Shown: positions 7,589 to 16,663 of the stretch, one piece after another
Numbering within the stretch: position 1 is the stretch's first letter
Layout: the number at the start of each line of letters is the position of its first letter
Source: Bin22 sp965207275
GTDB lineage: Bacteria; Chloroflexota; Dehalococcoidia; Lucifugimonadales; UBA3495
Direction of reading: 5' to 3'
Assembly: GCA_965207275.1 (NCBI GenBank)
Contig: CBDBMH010000002.1
Coordinates: 1,240,001-1,304,000 of the forward strand
Length of the DNA: 64,000 bases
Made by a program: the position numbers and the translations under genes
Notes under the pieces: model-generated
What the model was told of the DNA's origin: nothing
What the model saw: the letters and a program-made list of their open reading frames with translations, nothing else
The model's database searches: none

Positions 7589-8761
7589 ATGCTGGATGCT
7601 TATATTCTCCCATCGGTCCCGCCGGAAGGGGCTACCGAAAACATCAAGCCTGGAATTACCGTACTGGAATCCAGGGATGAATATGCCATGGTTGCCCTGG
7701 AACCCCTGGTTCCGGGTTTTGCGCACACCATCGGCAATCCCATTCGCCGGTTTTTGCTCAGCTCCATTCGGGGCAGCGCCATCACGTGGGTGAAGATTGA
7801 GGACGTGGTCCACGAATATACGGCGATTCAGGGTGTCAAGGAAGAGGTTATGGACCTGCTTCTCAACATCAAACGAATCCGGATCCACGCCCAGAGCGAC
7901 CGTACCGGAAAGATGCGGCTGGACGTGCAGGGTGAAGGCCGGGTATGCGCCGGGGATATTGCCACCTCCAGCGATTTCGAAATCGTAAACCCGGAGTTGC
8001 ACCTGGCCACCCTGGACGACCCGGAAGCGACCTTGTCCATTGAATTCAATGTGGAGTCGGGCCTGGGCTACCGGCCGGCCACTCAGTCCGATGGCAGTTC
8101 CGGCCTCCAGGTAGGCGTGCTGCCGGTGGACGCTATTTTCAATCCGGTGAGGAAGGTCAACTACACCCGGGAACCCACCAGGGTGGGCCAGCGGACCGAC
8201 TACGAGCGGCTGGTGCTGGAGCTCTGGACGGACGGCACGATCTCGCCCCTGGATGCGTTGAGCGAGGCTGCCGACTCCCTGGTGGAGGACTTCTTCCTCT
8301 TCAAGAACCTTGCTGGCGGCGGCGCGACGCTTACGAGCCGGCCCAGTTTGAACCTTTCACCTGAGCTATACCAGACTCCAATCGAGCGATTGGAATTGTC
8401 TCACCGCACCCTGAACTGCCTGAAGCGGGCCCACATCACCAGGGTCGGTGAAGTGCTGGAGATGTCCGACGAAGAACTGCTGAAGATTCGCAACTTCGGC
8501 GAGAAGTCTCTCAGCGAACTGCGCTCCCGATTGGCGGAGCAGGGGGTTGGCGATAGTTCCGCCGACGCTACCGCGGTTGGCGAGGAGGTCGACCGGCCCG
8601 CCGAAGAGTCGGATCAACAGGATATGGAGGGTATTGCCCTCATACCGTCTTCCCAAGGGATGGAGAACTTGATCGGCGCGCTGAGCAAAATGGGCGACGA
8701 TGACGAAGAGTTCGACGACGATCTGGACTATGACTTTGAAGATGAAGAGGAGGACTGCTAG
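7589..8761 (+). CDS. rpoA: RNA polymerase alpha subunit with long acidic tail
   Basis: Alpha subunit, which nucleates RNA polymerase assembly (N-domain) and contacts UP elements and activators (C-domain). N-domain features include PGFAHTIGNPIRRFLLSSIRG and the EGRVCAGDI region. The C-domain at about residues 262-316 has CLKRAHITRVGEVLEMSDEELLKIRNFGEKSL. About 73 further residues follow the usual end; they finish in a run of Asp/Glu (EEFDDDLDYDFEDEEED) and a final Cys. 390 residues against about 315-330 in most bacteria. Operon position between rpsD and rplQ is standard. Confidence 0.97.
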   Translation: MLDAYILPSVPPEGATENIKPGITVLESRDEYAMVALEPLVPGFAHTIGNPIRRFLLSSIRGSAITWVKIEDVVHEYTAIQGVKEEVMDLLLNIKRIRIHAQSDRTGKMRLDVQGEGRVCAGDIATSSDFEIVNPELHLATLDDPEATLSIEFNVESGLGYRPATQSDGSSGLQVGVLPVDAIFNPVRKVNYTREPTRVGQRTDYERLVLELWTDGTISPLDALSEAADSLVEDFFLFKNLAGGGATLTSRPSLNLSPELYQTPIERLELSHRTLNCLKRAHITRVGEVLEMSDEELLKIRNFGEKSLSELRSRLAEQGVGDSSADATAVGEEVDRPAEESDQQDMEGIALIPSSQGMENLIGALSKMGDDDEEFDDDLDYDFEDEEEDC

Positions 8762-8764
8762 GCC

Positions 8765-9118
8765 ATGGCATCCCACAGAGTAGCCGGCCGCAATCTCAGC
8801 CGATACAAGGACCAGCGGAAGGCCCTGCTGCGGGGGCTCACCTGCGAGTTGATCCGGCACGAACGAATAACCACCACCCTGGCCAAGGCCAAGGAAACCC
8901 GCATAGTGGCGGAAAAGTTGATTACCCACGGCAAGAAGGGGTCGCTGCACCACCGCCGCCTGGCTTTGGCGCAGATCCCCAACAAACAGGTGGTGAAAAA
9001 GGTGTTTGACGACCTGGCCGAGCGGTACGAGTCCCGCCCTGGCGGGTACACCAGGATCGTGAAGCTGGGTCCACGGCAGGGAGACGGAGCGCAAATGGCC
9101 GTCATCGAGTTGGTCTAG
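8765..9118 (+). CDS. rplQ: 50S ribosomal protein bL17
   Basis: Large-subunit protein near the exit tunnel. The starting MASHRVAGRNLSRYKDQRKALLRGL and the segments ITTTLAKAKETRIVAEKLIT and GGYTRIVKLGPRQGDGAQMAVIELV are diagnostic. 117 residues, starting three bases after the rpoA stop, so co-translated with it. Confidence 0.97.
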   Translation: MASHRVAGRNLSRYKDQRKALLRGLTCELIRHERITTTLAKAKETRIVAEKLITHGKKGSLHHRRLALAQIPNKQVVKKVFDDLAERYESRPGGYTRIVKLGPRQGDGAQMAVIELV

Positions 9119-9140
9119 ATTCTCGCTACCCGAGTTTCGA

Positions 9141-9968
9141 TTGCCGAAAAGCCATTCCACCCTCGGTGAAGGATTCGCGGAAACATCAGCAGGCAAGCGA
9201 CGCCTCGCCCTGGTGATTGAGTACGAAGGCACCGAATATGCGGGCTTTCAATTGCAGGCCCAGGAACCAACCATACAGGGCGAGCTTGAAAAAGCAATTT
9301 TTCGGCTGACGGAAGAAGATACAAGGGTTCGTGGGGCCAGCAGGACTGATTCCGGCGCCCATGCCCTGGGTCAGGTAGTAGACTTCGAAACAGGAAGCAA
9401 GTATACCTCCGAAACCTTTGTGGGGGCCCTGAATTACTATCTCCCGGCGGACATAAGGGTTCTGGATGCGGCGCAGGTTGACGGTAGCTTCAATTCCCGC
9501 AGGGATGCCGCAAGCCGGACTTATCGGTATCGAATTCTGAACCGGCCCCGTCCATCGGCCATATGGCGGCGGCACAGCCACTGGATAGCGGAATCCTTAA
9601 ATGTTGAATACATGAACCTGGCAGCGCAGGACCTGGTGGGTGTCCACGATCTCAGGCCCTTTACCCCCGCCCATCCTGCGGACAGAAGCGCCGTGCGGCG
9701 GGTTGACCGGTGGGACGTAGCGCCAGCGCAGGATGACGAACACATTGTGGACATTACGTGCGAAGCCAGTGGCTTCATGCGGCACCAGATTCGCCGGACA
9801 AACGGGGTACTGGTGGAAATAGGCAGGGGAAACTTCCCGGTCGGGACCATTAGCGAAATTCTCAGGGGACAAGAGGACAATTCGATCATAATTTCTATCG
9901 ACAGCATACCGACTCTTCCCGCAAAGGGTCTTAGCCTGTTGAACGTAAGATACAAAAATCCCTGGTAG
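9141..9968 (+). CDS. truA: tRNA pseudouridine(38-40) synthase
   Basis: Converts uridines 38-40 of the tRNA anticodon arm to pseudouridine. The catalytic Asp is in GASRTDSGAHALGQVVDF (Asp70 from the TTG start). Other family segments are IEYEGTEYAGFQ near the N-terminus, FNSRRDAASRTYRYRI, and CEASGFMRHQIRR near the C-terminus. The TTG at 9141 gives 275 residues; a later start is possible because the first about 18 residues are not conserved. It sits between rplQ and rplM, a frequent neighbour set. Confidence 0.95.
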   Translation: MPKSHSTLGEGFAETSAGKRRLALVIEYEGTEYAGFQLQAQEPTIQGELEKAIFRLTEEDTRVRGASRTDSGAHALGQVVDFETGSKYTSETFVGALNYYLPADIRVLDAAQVDGSFNSRRDAASRTYRYRILNRPRPSAIWRRHSHWIAESLNVEYMNLAAQDLVGVHDLRPFTPAHPADRSAVRRVDRWDVAPAQDDEHIVDITCEASGFMRHQIRRTNGVLVEIGRGNFPVGTISEILRGQEDNSIIISIDSIPTLPAKGLSLLNVRYKNPW

Positions 9969-9981
9969 CAGGTCGTTGCAG

Positions 9982-10428
9982 ATGAAAAGACAGAGCACTT
10001 ATTTTCCGAAGACTGGCCAGGTGCCACAGAGCTGGCGGCTCATTGACGCCACGGGCAAGTCCCTGGGCAGGCTCGCCAGAGACGTGACGGTGGCCCTGCA
10101 GGGCAAGGACAAGCCAACCTACACGCCCCACGTGCTGACCGGCGACCATGTGGTCGTGGTCAATATGGACAAGGTCAGGATCACCGGCGACAAGCTTTTG
10201 CAGAAAACCTATTATCGCCACAGCGGTTACGTGGGCAACCTGAAGTCATTTATCCTTCGGGACATGTTGGAAGATCACCCGGACCGGGTACTCCAGCTGG
10301 CGGTGAAGGGGATGCTGCCCCGCAACAAAATGGGCAGGGAGATGCTGAAGCGTCTCAAGGTATATGCCGGGGACACCCACCCCCACCAGGCCCAGGTGGG
10401 CCAGCTTTCGGAACAGACACAAGGATAA
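9982..10428 (+). CDS. rplM: 50S ribosomal protein uL13
   Basis: Early-assembly protein of the large subunit. Family signatures are WRLIDATGKSLGRLARDVTVAL, GDHVVVVNMDKVRITGDKLLQKTYYRHSG (split here as two segments) and VKGMLPRNKMGREMLKRLKVY. The ATG at 9982 has AGGT at the right distance; a TTG two codons before is less likely. 148 residues. Paired with rpsI, as in nearly all bacteria. Confidence 0.97.
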   Translation: MKRQSTYFPKTGQVPQSWRLIDATGKSLGRLARDVTVALQGKDKPTYTPHVLTGDHVVVVNMDKVRITGDKLLQKTYYRHSGYVGNLKSFILRDMLEDHPDRVLQLAVKGMLPRNKMGREMLKRLKVYAGDTHPHQAQVGQLSEQTQG

Positions 10429-10446
10429 TAAGGACGGTTACAAGCT

Positions 10447-10860
10447 TTGGTGCAGGCGGAAACACAACAGCAGTATTTCTACGGGACGGGAAAGCGCAAG
10501 ACGGCCATTGCCAGGGTACGGCTTTATCCCACCTCCGACGGTGGCCCCATGCTGGTCAATGGCAAGCTGGTGGATGAGTATTTCAACTGGCTTCCCTGGC
10601 AGGTGGTAATCGACGAACCCTTCAAGGTGACCAACACCAGGAACCAGTTTCAGCTGGTGGCGAAGGTGACCGGCGGCGGGGTTAACGCCCAGGCCGAAGC
10701 TATACGCCACGGCATTGCAAGGGCCCTCATCGTTTACGATGCGGGACTCAAAGCCACCCTCCGGCGGCACGGCCTCGTTACCCGGGATTCCCGCATCAAG
10801 GAAAGCAAGAAATACGGCCTGAAACGGGCGCGCCGCGCTCCCCAGTACACCAAGCGCTAG
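10447..10860 (+). CDS. rpsI: 30S ribosomal protein uS9
   Basis: Small-subunit head protein whose C-terminal tail reaches the P-site tRNA. The tail KKYGLKRARRAPQYTKR is present, as are GTGKRKTAIARVRLYP and GGGVNAQAEAIRHGIARAL. No ATG is available: TTG at 10447 or GTG at 10450 must initiate. 137 residues. Last gene of the ribosomal run; a strong terminator follows 25 bases later. Confidence 0.97.
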   Translation: MVQAETQQQYFYGTGKRKTAIARVRLYPTSDGGPMLVNGKLVDEYFNWLPWQVVIDEPFKVTNTRNQFQLVAKVTGGGVNAQAEAIRHGIARALIVYDAGLKATLRRHGLVTRDSRIKESKKYGLKRARRAPQYTKR

Positions 10861-10885
10861 TTACCTCTCGCTTCCGAAAGACTCA

Positions 10886-10921
10886 GGGGACGGTCCTTAG
10901 GGACCGTCCCCGATTCTTTTT
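10886..10921 (+). terminator. Intrinsic terminator of the ribosomal operon
   Basis: A perfect 11-bp GC-rich stem (GGGGACGGTCC at 10886-10896 with its complement at 10901-10911) encloses a TTAG loop and is followed by GATTCTTTTT. It stands after rpsI and before the convergent ccdA-like gene, so it should end transcription of the ribosomal genes. Confidence 0.92.
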
Positions 10922-10953
10922 GTGCCTTCGCGTGGGAGTTGATCAACGGTCAC

Positions 10954-11838
10954 CTATTGCAGCAACCCGCCTATGGTCAGCCAATAGAAGATTATGTAAG
11001 CGCCGGCCAGGACCATCAACCAGTAGCCGATCGGTTGGATGTAGGGCAGGGCCTTTCGCAGTCCTCCGACCATGGCGCTGCGGAAGAAGGCAATGCCCAG
11101 GGTCAGCGCCATTACGACCAGGCCCATGCCCAGGGCGAAAAGCAGGAAGTTCAGCACAGTGCTGAGGAAGCTGGAATCCGCTGCCGACAGCCCCAGCACC
11201 GCCAGGAAGATGGGCAGAGTGCAGCTGAGGGACGCTACCCCGTAGCTTATGCCGAAGAGGAAATAGCCCCTGACGCTGACCTGCCCGGGGTTCCCGATGC
11301 GGGTGGCGGCTTGGGCCGCTATGCCGGTATACAGTTTTCCGCCGCCCACCAGCCAGGCGCCAGTCAGGGTCAGTAACACGCCGATTATCAGGCCAATCCA
11401 GGGGATGTAACTGACCACGAAAGATGCGCCAAAACCGATGGCGGTACCGGCCAGGCCAAAAAGCACGATAAAACCCGCGGTTACGGCCGCGCCTACCAGA
11501 AGGGCTTGGGTCAGCTGGCGCACGGGTCCGGCCCCGTCCCCCGCCACACCGGATCCCAGGTAAAGGCCCAGGTAGGCTGGAAGCATGGCAAAGCCGCAGG
11601 GATTGACCGCAGATGCCAGACCGGCAGCAAAGGCGAAGAGCGAAGTAGCCGTTACCAGGCCTCCCAGGAAGCTTCCCGAACGGCCGGACAGTCGTTCCAC
11701 GAACAGGTTGACGAAATCGATCCCCGTGCCTCCCCCGATGGTCTGGGACGCAATAACAGCCAAAGCGATGGCCCCGAAGGCAACCAGAGCCGCAATTATG
11801 TAACCCCGGTGCCTGTTTCCTTCCGTTGCGGTAATCAA
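10954..11838 (-). CDS. CcdA/DsbD-type transmembrane thiol-disulfide carrier
   Basis: Integral membrane protein of the cytochrome c biogenesis/DsbD transmembrane-domain family, which passes reducing electrons from cytoplasmic thioredoxin across the membrane. One expected redox Cys is in ASAVNPCGFAMLPAYLGLYL and the partner in ASLSCTLPIFLAVLGLS, the two halves of an internal repeat. Several hydrophobic helices span the rest. The start is TTG at 11836-11838 with AGGAGGAAGG upstream. No cytochrome or thioredoxin partner gene is adjacent, so its client is unknown. 294 residues with an N-terminal helix before the conserved domain. Confidence 0.85.
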   Translation of the reverse strand: MITATEGNRHRGYIIAALVAFGAIALAVIASQTIGGGTGIDFVNLFVERLSGRSGSFLGGLVTATSLFAFAAGLASAVNPCGFAMLPAYLGLYLGSGVAGDGAGPVRQLTQALLVGAAVTAGFIVLFGLAGTAIGFGASFVVSYIPWIGLIIGVLLTLTGAWLVGGGKLYTGIAAQAATRIGNPGQVSVRGYFLFGISYGVASLSCTLPIFLAVLGLSAADSSFLSTVLNFLLFALGMGLVVMALTLGIAFFRSAMVGGLRKALPYIQPIGYWLMVLAGAYIIFYWLTIGGLLQ

Positions 11839-11871
11839 TGTCAGACCTTCCTCCTGCGTTCTCCTCTTTAT

Positions 11872-11877
11872 ATTATA
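11872..11877 (-). promoter_or_regulatory. Candidate -10 box for the ccdA-like gene
   Basis: On the minus strand a TATAAT hexamer stands about 34 bases before the TTG start, with the Shine-Dalgarno in between. No clear -35 is seen at 17 bases. The position upstream of an isolated gene supports a promoter; the evidence is the hexamer only. Confidence 0.4.
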
Positions 11878-12012
11878 TGGGGCAGTGCCGGGTTACCGGT
11901 AGCCTCATGAGTTCACCAGAATTGCGCCAGCCTTACTATCTTGTTGAGTTGGCTTGTTGAACGTGCTTATTGAACGCGGTTTTCCGGCGAACTCTCGTAG
12001 GGCGACACATTC

Positions 12013-12046
12013 ATAAATAAGAAGAGGGCGGTTAGGAAGACCGCCC
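12013..12046 (-). terminator. Intrinsic terminator downstream of the SAM-cycle operon
   Basis: Read on the minus strand, GGGCGGT (12046-12040) pairs with ACCGCCC (12032-12026) around a 7-base loop and is followed by TCTTCTTATTT. It is about 25 bases after the phosphohexomutase stop and probably ends the whole mtnA-to-mutase transcript. Confidence 0.85.
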
Positions 12047-12070
12047 CTAAGGGTTCAGGCGCCGTTGGAT

Positions 12071-13486
12071 TTAGACGCCCAGGTACTCGGCCGCGGCGTC
12101 CAGCAAGCTCTCCACCAATTCGGCGCTTTCGGCCTCGCAGTAAATGCGGAGCAGTGGTTCGGTGCCGGAAAAGCGGGATGCCAGCCAGGCGTTGTCAAAG
12201 AAGAGGCGCTTTCCGTCAATCTCGTCGGAGGCTATCACTCTCAGGCCGGCCAGTTCGGTCAGTTCCCCCGACCGGATTCGGGCCTGGATGGCCGACCTGG
12301 CGCCGGCATCGAAGGCCACGTCGCGCCGGCGATAATAATGGGGGCCAACAAGGGCGAACAGATCGTCAATAAGCTGCGATGGCGTTTTGCCGGTGCGGGC
12401 CATGAATTCCAGGATGTAGAGGCCGCTCAGGATGCCGTCCCGCTCCGGAATGTGGCCGCGAAAGGCGAAACCTCCGCTTTCCTCGCCGCCCATGATCCCG
12501 TCAACCTCGCTGAACCTGGGACCGATGTGCTTGAATCCGACGGGCATGTCGTGAACGGCGACGCCGTACCTTTCGGCCAGCTTGTTCAGCATGATGGACG
12601 ACGTTATACCCTTGACCAGGGGTCCCCGCATGCCCTTGTACTCAAGAAGGTAAAGGGCCAGCAGAGAGAAAACTTCCAAAGTGCTGATGAAGCTACCCTT
12701 CTCGTCCACAATTCCGACCCGGTCCGCATCGCCGTCCAGGGCAATGCCGACGGAAGCGCCCTCCAAAGGTACCCTTGCCATGAGACCGGACAGATTGTGG
12801 CCGATGGGCTCGGGCTGGTCCATGCCGGGGAAGGCCGGGTTGCGGTAGCCGTTCATCTCGGATACCGTCGTCGTTTCTCCCGATACCAACTCGTCAATAT
12901 AGCCGGCGCCGGCGCCGAACATGGAATCGACCATCAGCTTGAGTCCTGCGCGCTTGATCGCCGCCAGGTCGACCAGCGCCTCTATTCGCTCCAGGTAAGG
13001 CAGCTTTGGGTCGAAGTCCACGATCAGGCCACCTTCCCTGCCCTTGGCCAGGGAAATGGTTGCCGGTTCAATGACCTGGTCGATTTTGGCCTCCATCCGG
13101 CCCGTGATCTCGTCCGTGGCGCTGCCGGCGTACTCGGGCTTGAACTTGAAGCCGTTCCAGATGCCGGGGTTATGGCTGGCGGTGATGATGGCTGCCCCGG
13201 CAGCCTGCTTGTCCAGCACACTGAAGCTGACCACCGGCGTGGGGGCCGCCTCGTGGGTCAACCAGGCCCGGATTCCATTGCCGGCGCAAACGCAGGCCAC
13301 GGTCTCCGCGAACTCCCGAGAAAGGAACCGGGTGTCGTAACCCACAACCAGTCCCCGGTCAGCGTTGCCCGTGTCCTTCAGGTAGTCCACCAGACCCTGG
13401 GCGCAGCGGGCGACATTGGCGAAGGTGAAGTCCTGGGCGATAATTGCCCGCCAGCCATCGGTGCCAAACCTGATTTGTGAAGACAT
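12071..13486 (-). CDS. Phosphoglucomutase/phosphomannomutase family (phosphohexomutase)
   Basis: Alpha-D-phosphohexomutase that moves phosphate between C6 and C1 of a hexose. The phosphoserine loop is TASHNPGIWNG (about residues 99-109), the metal loop is LDGDADRVGIVD, the sugar-binding loop GGEESGGFAF, and the C-terminal phosphate-binding loop SRFSGTEPLLRIY. The frame is open upstream, but MSSQIRFGTDGWRAI at 13486 is the family's normal start (471 residues). Substrate (glucose, mannose or glucosamine phosphate) cannot be fixed from sequence. Last gene of the SAM-cycle transcript, 107 bases after metK. Confidence 0.92.
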   Translation of the reverse strand: MSSQIRFGTDGWRAIIAQDFTFANVARCAQGLVDYLKDTGNADRGLVVGYDTRFLSREFAETVACVCAGNGIRAWLTHEAAPTPVVSFSVLDKQAAGAAIITASHNPGIWNGFKFKPEYAGSATDEITGRMEAKIDQVIEPATISLAKGREGGLIVDFDPKLPYLERIEALVDLAAIKRAGLKLMVDSMFGAGAGYIDELVSGETTTVSEMNGYRNPAFPGMDQPEPIGHNLSGLMARVPLEGASVGIALDGDADRVGIVDEKGSFISTLEVFSLLALYLLEYKGMRGPLVKGITSSIMLNKLAERYGVAVHDMPVGFKHIGPRFSEVDGIMGGEESGGFAFRGHIPERDGILSGLYILEFMARTGKTPSQLIDDLFALVGPHYYRRRDVAFDAGARSAIQARIRSGELTELAGLRVIASDEIDGKRLFFDNAWLASRFSGTEPLLRIYCEAESAELVESLLDAAAEYLGV

Positions 13487-13593
13487 TTTTTTGACTCCCC
13501 GAAATAAAGTCCCCGCCACGGACCTGCATTCGGCAGCTTTCGGGCGGGGACTGGTTCCCTCACTATTGGGGGTCTGGTTCCCTGGAATCGAAT

Positions 13594-14811
13594 TTAAAGC
13601 CCGGCCTTCTGCCGCAGCAGGTCGGCCTTGTCGGTGCGTTCCCAAGGCAGATCAATGTCGGTGCGCCCGAAGTGGCCATAGGCGGCGGTCTGGCGGAAGA
13701 TGGGGCGACGCAGGTCCAGGTCTTCGATGATGGCGCCGGGTCGCAGGTCGAAGTTCTCCTGTACCAACTGCTCAATCTTCTCGTTGTCCAGGTGGTTGGT
13801 GTCAAAGGTCTCCACGGACACGGAGATGGGTTCGGCGACGCCGATGGCATAGGAGACGATGACCTCTACCCGGTCGGCCAGGCCGGCGGCCACCAGGTTC
13901 TTGGCCACGTAACGCGCGGCGTAGGCGCCGGAGCGGTCAACCTTCGTCGGATCCTTTCCCGAGAAGGCGCCGCCGCCATGCCGGGCAATGCCGCCGTATG
14001 TGTCTACCAGGATCTTGCGGCCGGTCAGGCCGGTATCTCCCTGGGGCCCGCCCACCACGAACCACCCGCTGGGGTTGACGTAGATGTTGGTGTCGTCGTC
14101 CATCAACTCGCCGGCGATGGGGTTGATAACGTGCTGCTTGATGTCCTTGCGGAGCTGCTTTGAGAAGGCTTCCCGATCATCCTGATCCTCGTGCTGGGTG
14201 CTGATGACCACGGCGTCGACCCGGTGGGGCCGGCCGTGGCGGTACTCAACAGTTACCTGGGATTTGCCATCCGGGCCCAGGTAGGGAAGCAGTCCGTCCT
14301 TGCGGACCTTGGACAGTTGCTCGACCAGGCGGTGGGAAAGGTCAACGGTCAGGGGCATAAGGCCATCGGTTTCGTTGCAAGCAAAGCCGACCATCATCCC
14401 CTGGTCGCCGGCGCCGGTGGCCCGACGAGCGTCGGCCTCGGACTCGCCCCGGTGCTCCAGGGAAGTGGTGACTCCGCTGCTGATATCGGGAGACTGCTGG
14501 CTTACGTGGGCCACGACGCCACAGGAATTGCCGTCGATGCCGTATTTGACGTCGGTGTAGCCGATGTCCAGCATCACTCTCCGGGCAATCTCGTTAAAGT
14601 CCAGGTTTGTTCCGGTGGTTATTTCACCGGTTACCATGATCAGGTTCTTGGTGGCCACTGTCTCGCAGGCGACGCGGCTCATGTTGTCTCCGGAAAGTGC
14701 CGTGTCCAGCACCGCATCGGAAATCTGGTCGCACAGTTTGTCCGGGTGGCCTTCGGTCACTGACTCGGAAGTCAGCAGATATTTGGGGGAAGTCATGAAC
14801 TGGATAGGCAT
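13594..14811 (-). CDS. metK: S-adenosylmethionine synthetase
   Basis: Makes SAM from methionine and ATP. Signatures: LTSESVTEGHPDKLCDQISDAVLD at the N-terminus (in two overlapping motifs), GAGDQGMMVGFA, and GGGAFSGKDPTKVDRSGAYAARY. 405 residues. An ideal leader TATGGAGGATTAAACA precedes the ATG. It lies in the riboswitch-controlled operon between ahcY and the mutase; the 117-base gap before it shows no second S-box, so it depends on the upstream riboswitch or an unseen promoter. Confidence 0.98.
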   Translation of the reverse strand: MPIQFMTSPKYLLTSESVTEGHPDKLCDQISDAVLDTALSGDNMSRVACETVATKNLIMVTGEITTGTNLDFNEIARRVMLDIGYTDVKYGIDGNSCGVVAHVSQQSPDISSGVTTSLEHRGESEADARRATGAGDQGMMVGFACNETDGLMPLTVDLSHRLVEQLSKVRKDGLLPYLGPDGKSQVTVEYRHGRPHRVDAVVISTQHEDQDDREAFSKQLRKDIKQHVINPIAGELMDDDTNIYVNPSGWFVVGGPQGDTGLTGRKILVDTYGGIARHGGGAFSGKDPTKVDRSGAYAARYVAKNLVAAGLADRVEVIVSYAIGVAEPISVSVETFDTNHLDNEKIEQLVQENFDLRPGAIIEDLDLRRPIFRQTAAYGHFGRTDIDLPWERTDKADLLRQKAGL

Positions 14812-14928
14812 TGTTTAATCCTCCATATTGTGGGGCCGGCGATGTTACTTATCCCTGCAGATGGTTGTCAGGGAAGGCAGCGTCGTCTGCCCCGCGCATC
14901 GATGGGAACGGGGCCGGGTACTCAGCGC

Positions 14929-16200
14929 CTAGGTGCCCTCTTCCCAGCTTTCCTGGTAGCGTTGCTGCTCGGCAGTCAGGCGGTCGATCTGGATTCCCAT
15001 GGACTCCAGCTTGAGCCGTCCCACTTCCTGGTCGGTTTCCGAAGGTACAACGTACACACCGGGCTTCATTTCCCTGTGGTTCTTGACCAGGTATTCCACG
15101 CTCAGGGCCTGGTTGGCAAAGCTCATGTCCATCACCGCGGAAGGGTGGCCTTCGGCGGCGGCCAGGTTAATGAGGCGACCCTCGCCCAGCAGGTAGATGT
15201 GGCGCCCATCGGTGGTGGTGTATTCCTCGACATAGGGGCGCACCTCCCGGTGGCCTACCGACATAGCTTCCAGGGCCGGGATGTCGATTTCCACGTTGAA
15301 GTGGCCGCTGTTGGCGACGATAGCGCCGTCGGGCATGACGGCCATGTGATCGCCACTGATGGTATGGCGCCCTCCGGTTACCGTGATAAAGACCTCGCCC
15401 ACCCTGGCCGCTTCCATGCCGGTCATGACGGTGAAACCGTCCATGACGGCTTCCAGCGCCCGCACCGCGTTGACCTCGGTGACTATGACGTGGGCGCCCA
15501 GACCCCGGGCCCGGGAAGCCACGCCCCGGCCGCACCAGCCATAACCGCCAACGACCACCCTGCGGCCAGCCCACAGGATATTGGTGGCCCGGGTGATGCC
15601 GTCCAGGGTACTCTGGCCGGTCCCGTAGCGGTTGTCGAAGAAGTGCTTGGTCTCCGCCTCGTTGACGGCGATGATGGGGTACTTCAGGGCTTCGTCGTTG
15701 GCCATGGCGGTAAGCCGGACTACGCCGGTGGTGGTCTCTTCCGTGCCGGCGGCCACTTCGGGCAGCAGGTCCGAGCGTTCCTTGTGGAGCATGCTGACCA
15801 GGTCGGCCCCATCATCCATGGTGTACTGGGGCCTGTGGTCCAGGACGGCGCTAAGGTGGCTGTAATAGGTCTCGTTGTCCTCGCCCTTGATGGAGAAGGT
15901 GGGGATGCCGTACTGGCTTACCAGGGCGGCGGCCACGTCGTCCTGGGTGCTGAGCGGGTTGCTGGCGCAGAGGGCCACGTCTGCCCCGCCCTCCTTCAGG
16001 GTAATGGCCAGGTTGGCCGTTTCCGTGGTCACGTGCAGGCAGGCAGCCATGCGGAGGCCCTGCAGCGGCTTCTCCCGGGCGAAACGTTCCCGAATGATTC
16101 TCAGGACGCCCATCTCCCGCTCGGCCCACTGTATGCGATTTACTCCGTCATTCGCCAGGGACAGGTCCCTGACATCTCCCTTGGTATCTTGTAAAGCCAA
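14929..16200 (-). CDS. ahcY: S-adenosylhomocysteine hydrolase
   Basis: NAD-dependent enzyme that splits SAH into adenosine and homocysteine, removing the product inhibitor of methyltransferases. Family segments: ACLHVTTETANLAITL, DDGADLVSMLH, DNRYGTGQSTLDGI, and the NAD-binding GGYGWCGRGVASRARGLGA. 423 residues, the shorter form without the extra insert of many proteobacterial and eukaryotic enzymes. The start is TTG at 16198-16200 with AGGAGTTAAC upstream. Confidence 0.97.
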   Translation of the reverse strand: MALQDTKGDVRDLSLANDGVNRIQWAEREMGVLRIIRERFAREKPLQGLRMAACLHVTTETANLAITLKEGGADVALCASNPLSTQDDVAAALVSQYGIPTFSIKGEDNETYYSHLSAVLDHRPQYTMDDGADLVSMLHKERSDLLPEVAAGTEETTTGVVRLTAMANDEALKYPIIAVNEAETKHFFDNRYGTGQSTLDGITRATNILWAGRRVVVGGYGWCGRGVASRARGLGAHVIVTEVNAVRALEAVMDGFTVMTGMEAARVGEVFITVTGGRHTISGDHMAVMPDGAIVANSGHFNVEIDIPALEAMSVGHREVRPYVEEYTTTDGRHIYLLGEGRLINLAAAEGHPSAVMDMSFANQALSVEYLVKNHREMKPGVYVVPSETDQEVGRLKLESMGIQIDRLTAEQQRYQESWEEGT

Positions 16201-16244
16201 AAGTTAACTCCTTATGCTGACAGAATTGCTACTGGAACATCTCT

Positions 16245-16601
16245 CTAATGACCCGGGTAGGTCGTCGGATGCCCTCCGGCGATCCATGCCGGGGTACCAT
16301 CCTCGATGTTGTAAAGGTTGAGGGTGTCGTAGCCCATGGAGAAGGCCACCTCGCAGGCCAGGCCGCTCCTGACGCCCATGGCGCAGATGAAAAGCACTTT
16401 CCTGTCCCTGGGCACCTCGTCTATCCGATCGGACAGATCGTCTATGGGGATATGGACCGCGCCCGATATGTGGCCGGTAACCCATTCGTCGTCGCGGCGC
16501 ACGTCCACGACTACGGTGTTTTCCGGCTCGTTGTCGAGCATGGCGCTGGCTTCGTCGGAATCAACCCGGAAATAGGGTTCGCCGGGTTCTTGCCTTGGCA
16601 T
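16245..16601 (-). CDS. Single-domain rhodanese-like sulfurtransferase
   Basis: 118-residue protein with one rhodanese domain. The active-site loop is CAMGVRS (Cys followed by Arg five residues later), preceded by VVVDVRRDDEWVTGHISGAVHIP, the substrate-domain signature. Such proteins relay sulfane sulfur; the physiological acceptor is unknown. Embedded between mtnP and ahcY, so it probably serves sulfur handling linked to homocysteine or methylthioadenosine turnover, which is an inference from context. Confidence 0.9.
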   Translation of the reverse strand: MPRQEPGEPYFRVDSDEASAMLDNEPENTVVVDVRRDDEWVTGHISGAVHIPIDDLSDRIDEVPRDRKVLFICAMGVRSGLACEVAFSMGYDTLNLYNIEDGTPAWIAGGHPTTYPGH

Positions 16602-16663
16602 GATCTGTACCTCCTTAACTTATGGAAACCCGGTCCATTCCTTTCTCGGGTTTCGAATATTGT

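Noticed and set aside
12065..13480. A 471-codon plus-strand frame opposite the phosphohexomutase
   Set aside because: Antisense shadow; the minus strand shows all four mutase loops.
14812..14928. Second SAM- or SAH-responsive riboswitch before metK
   Set aside because: The gap contains none of the S-box core sequences, no P1 pairing and no terminator T-run.
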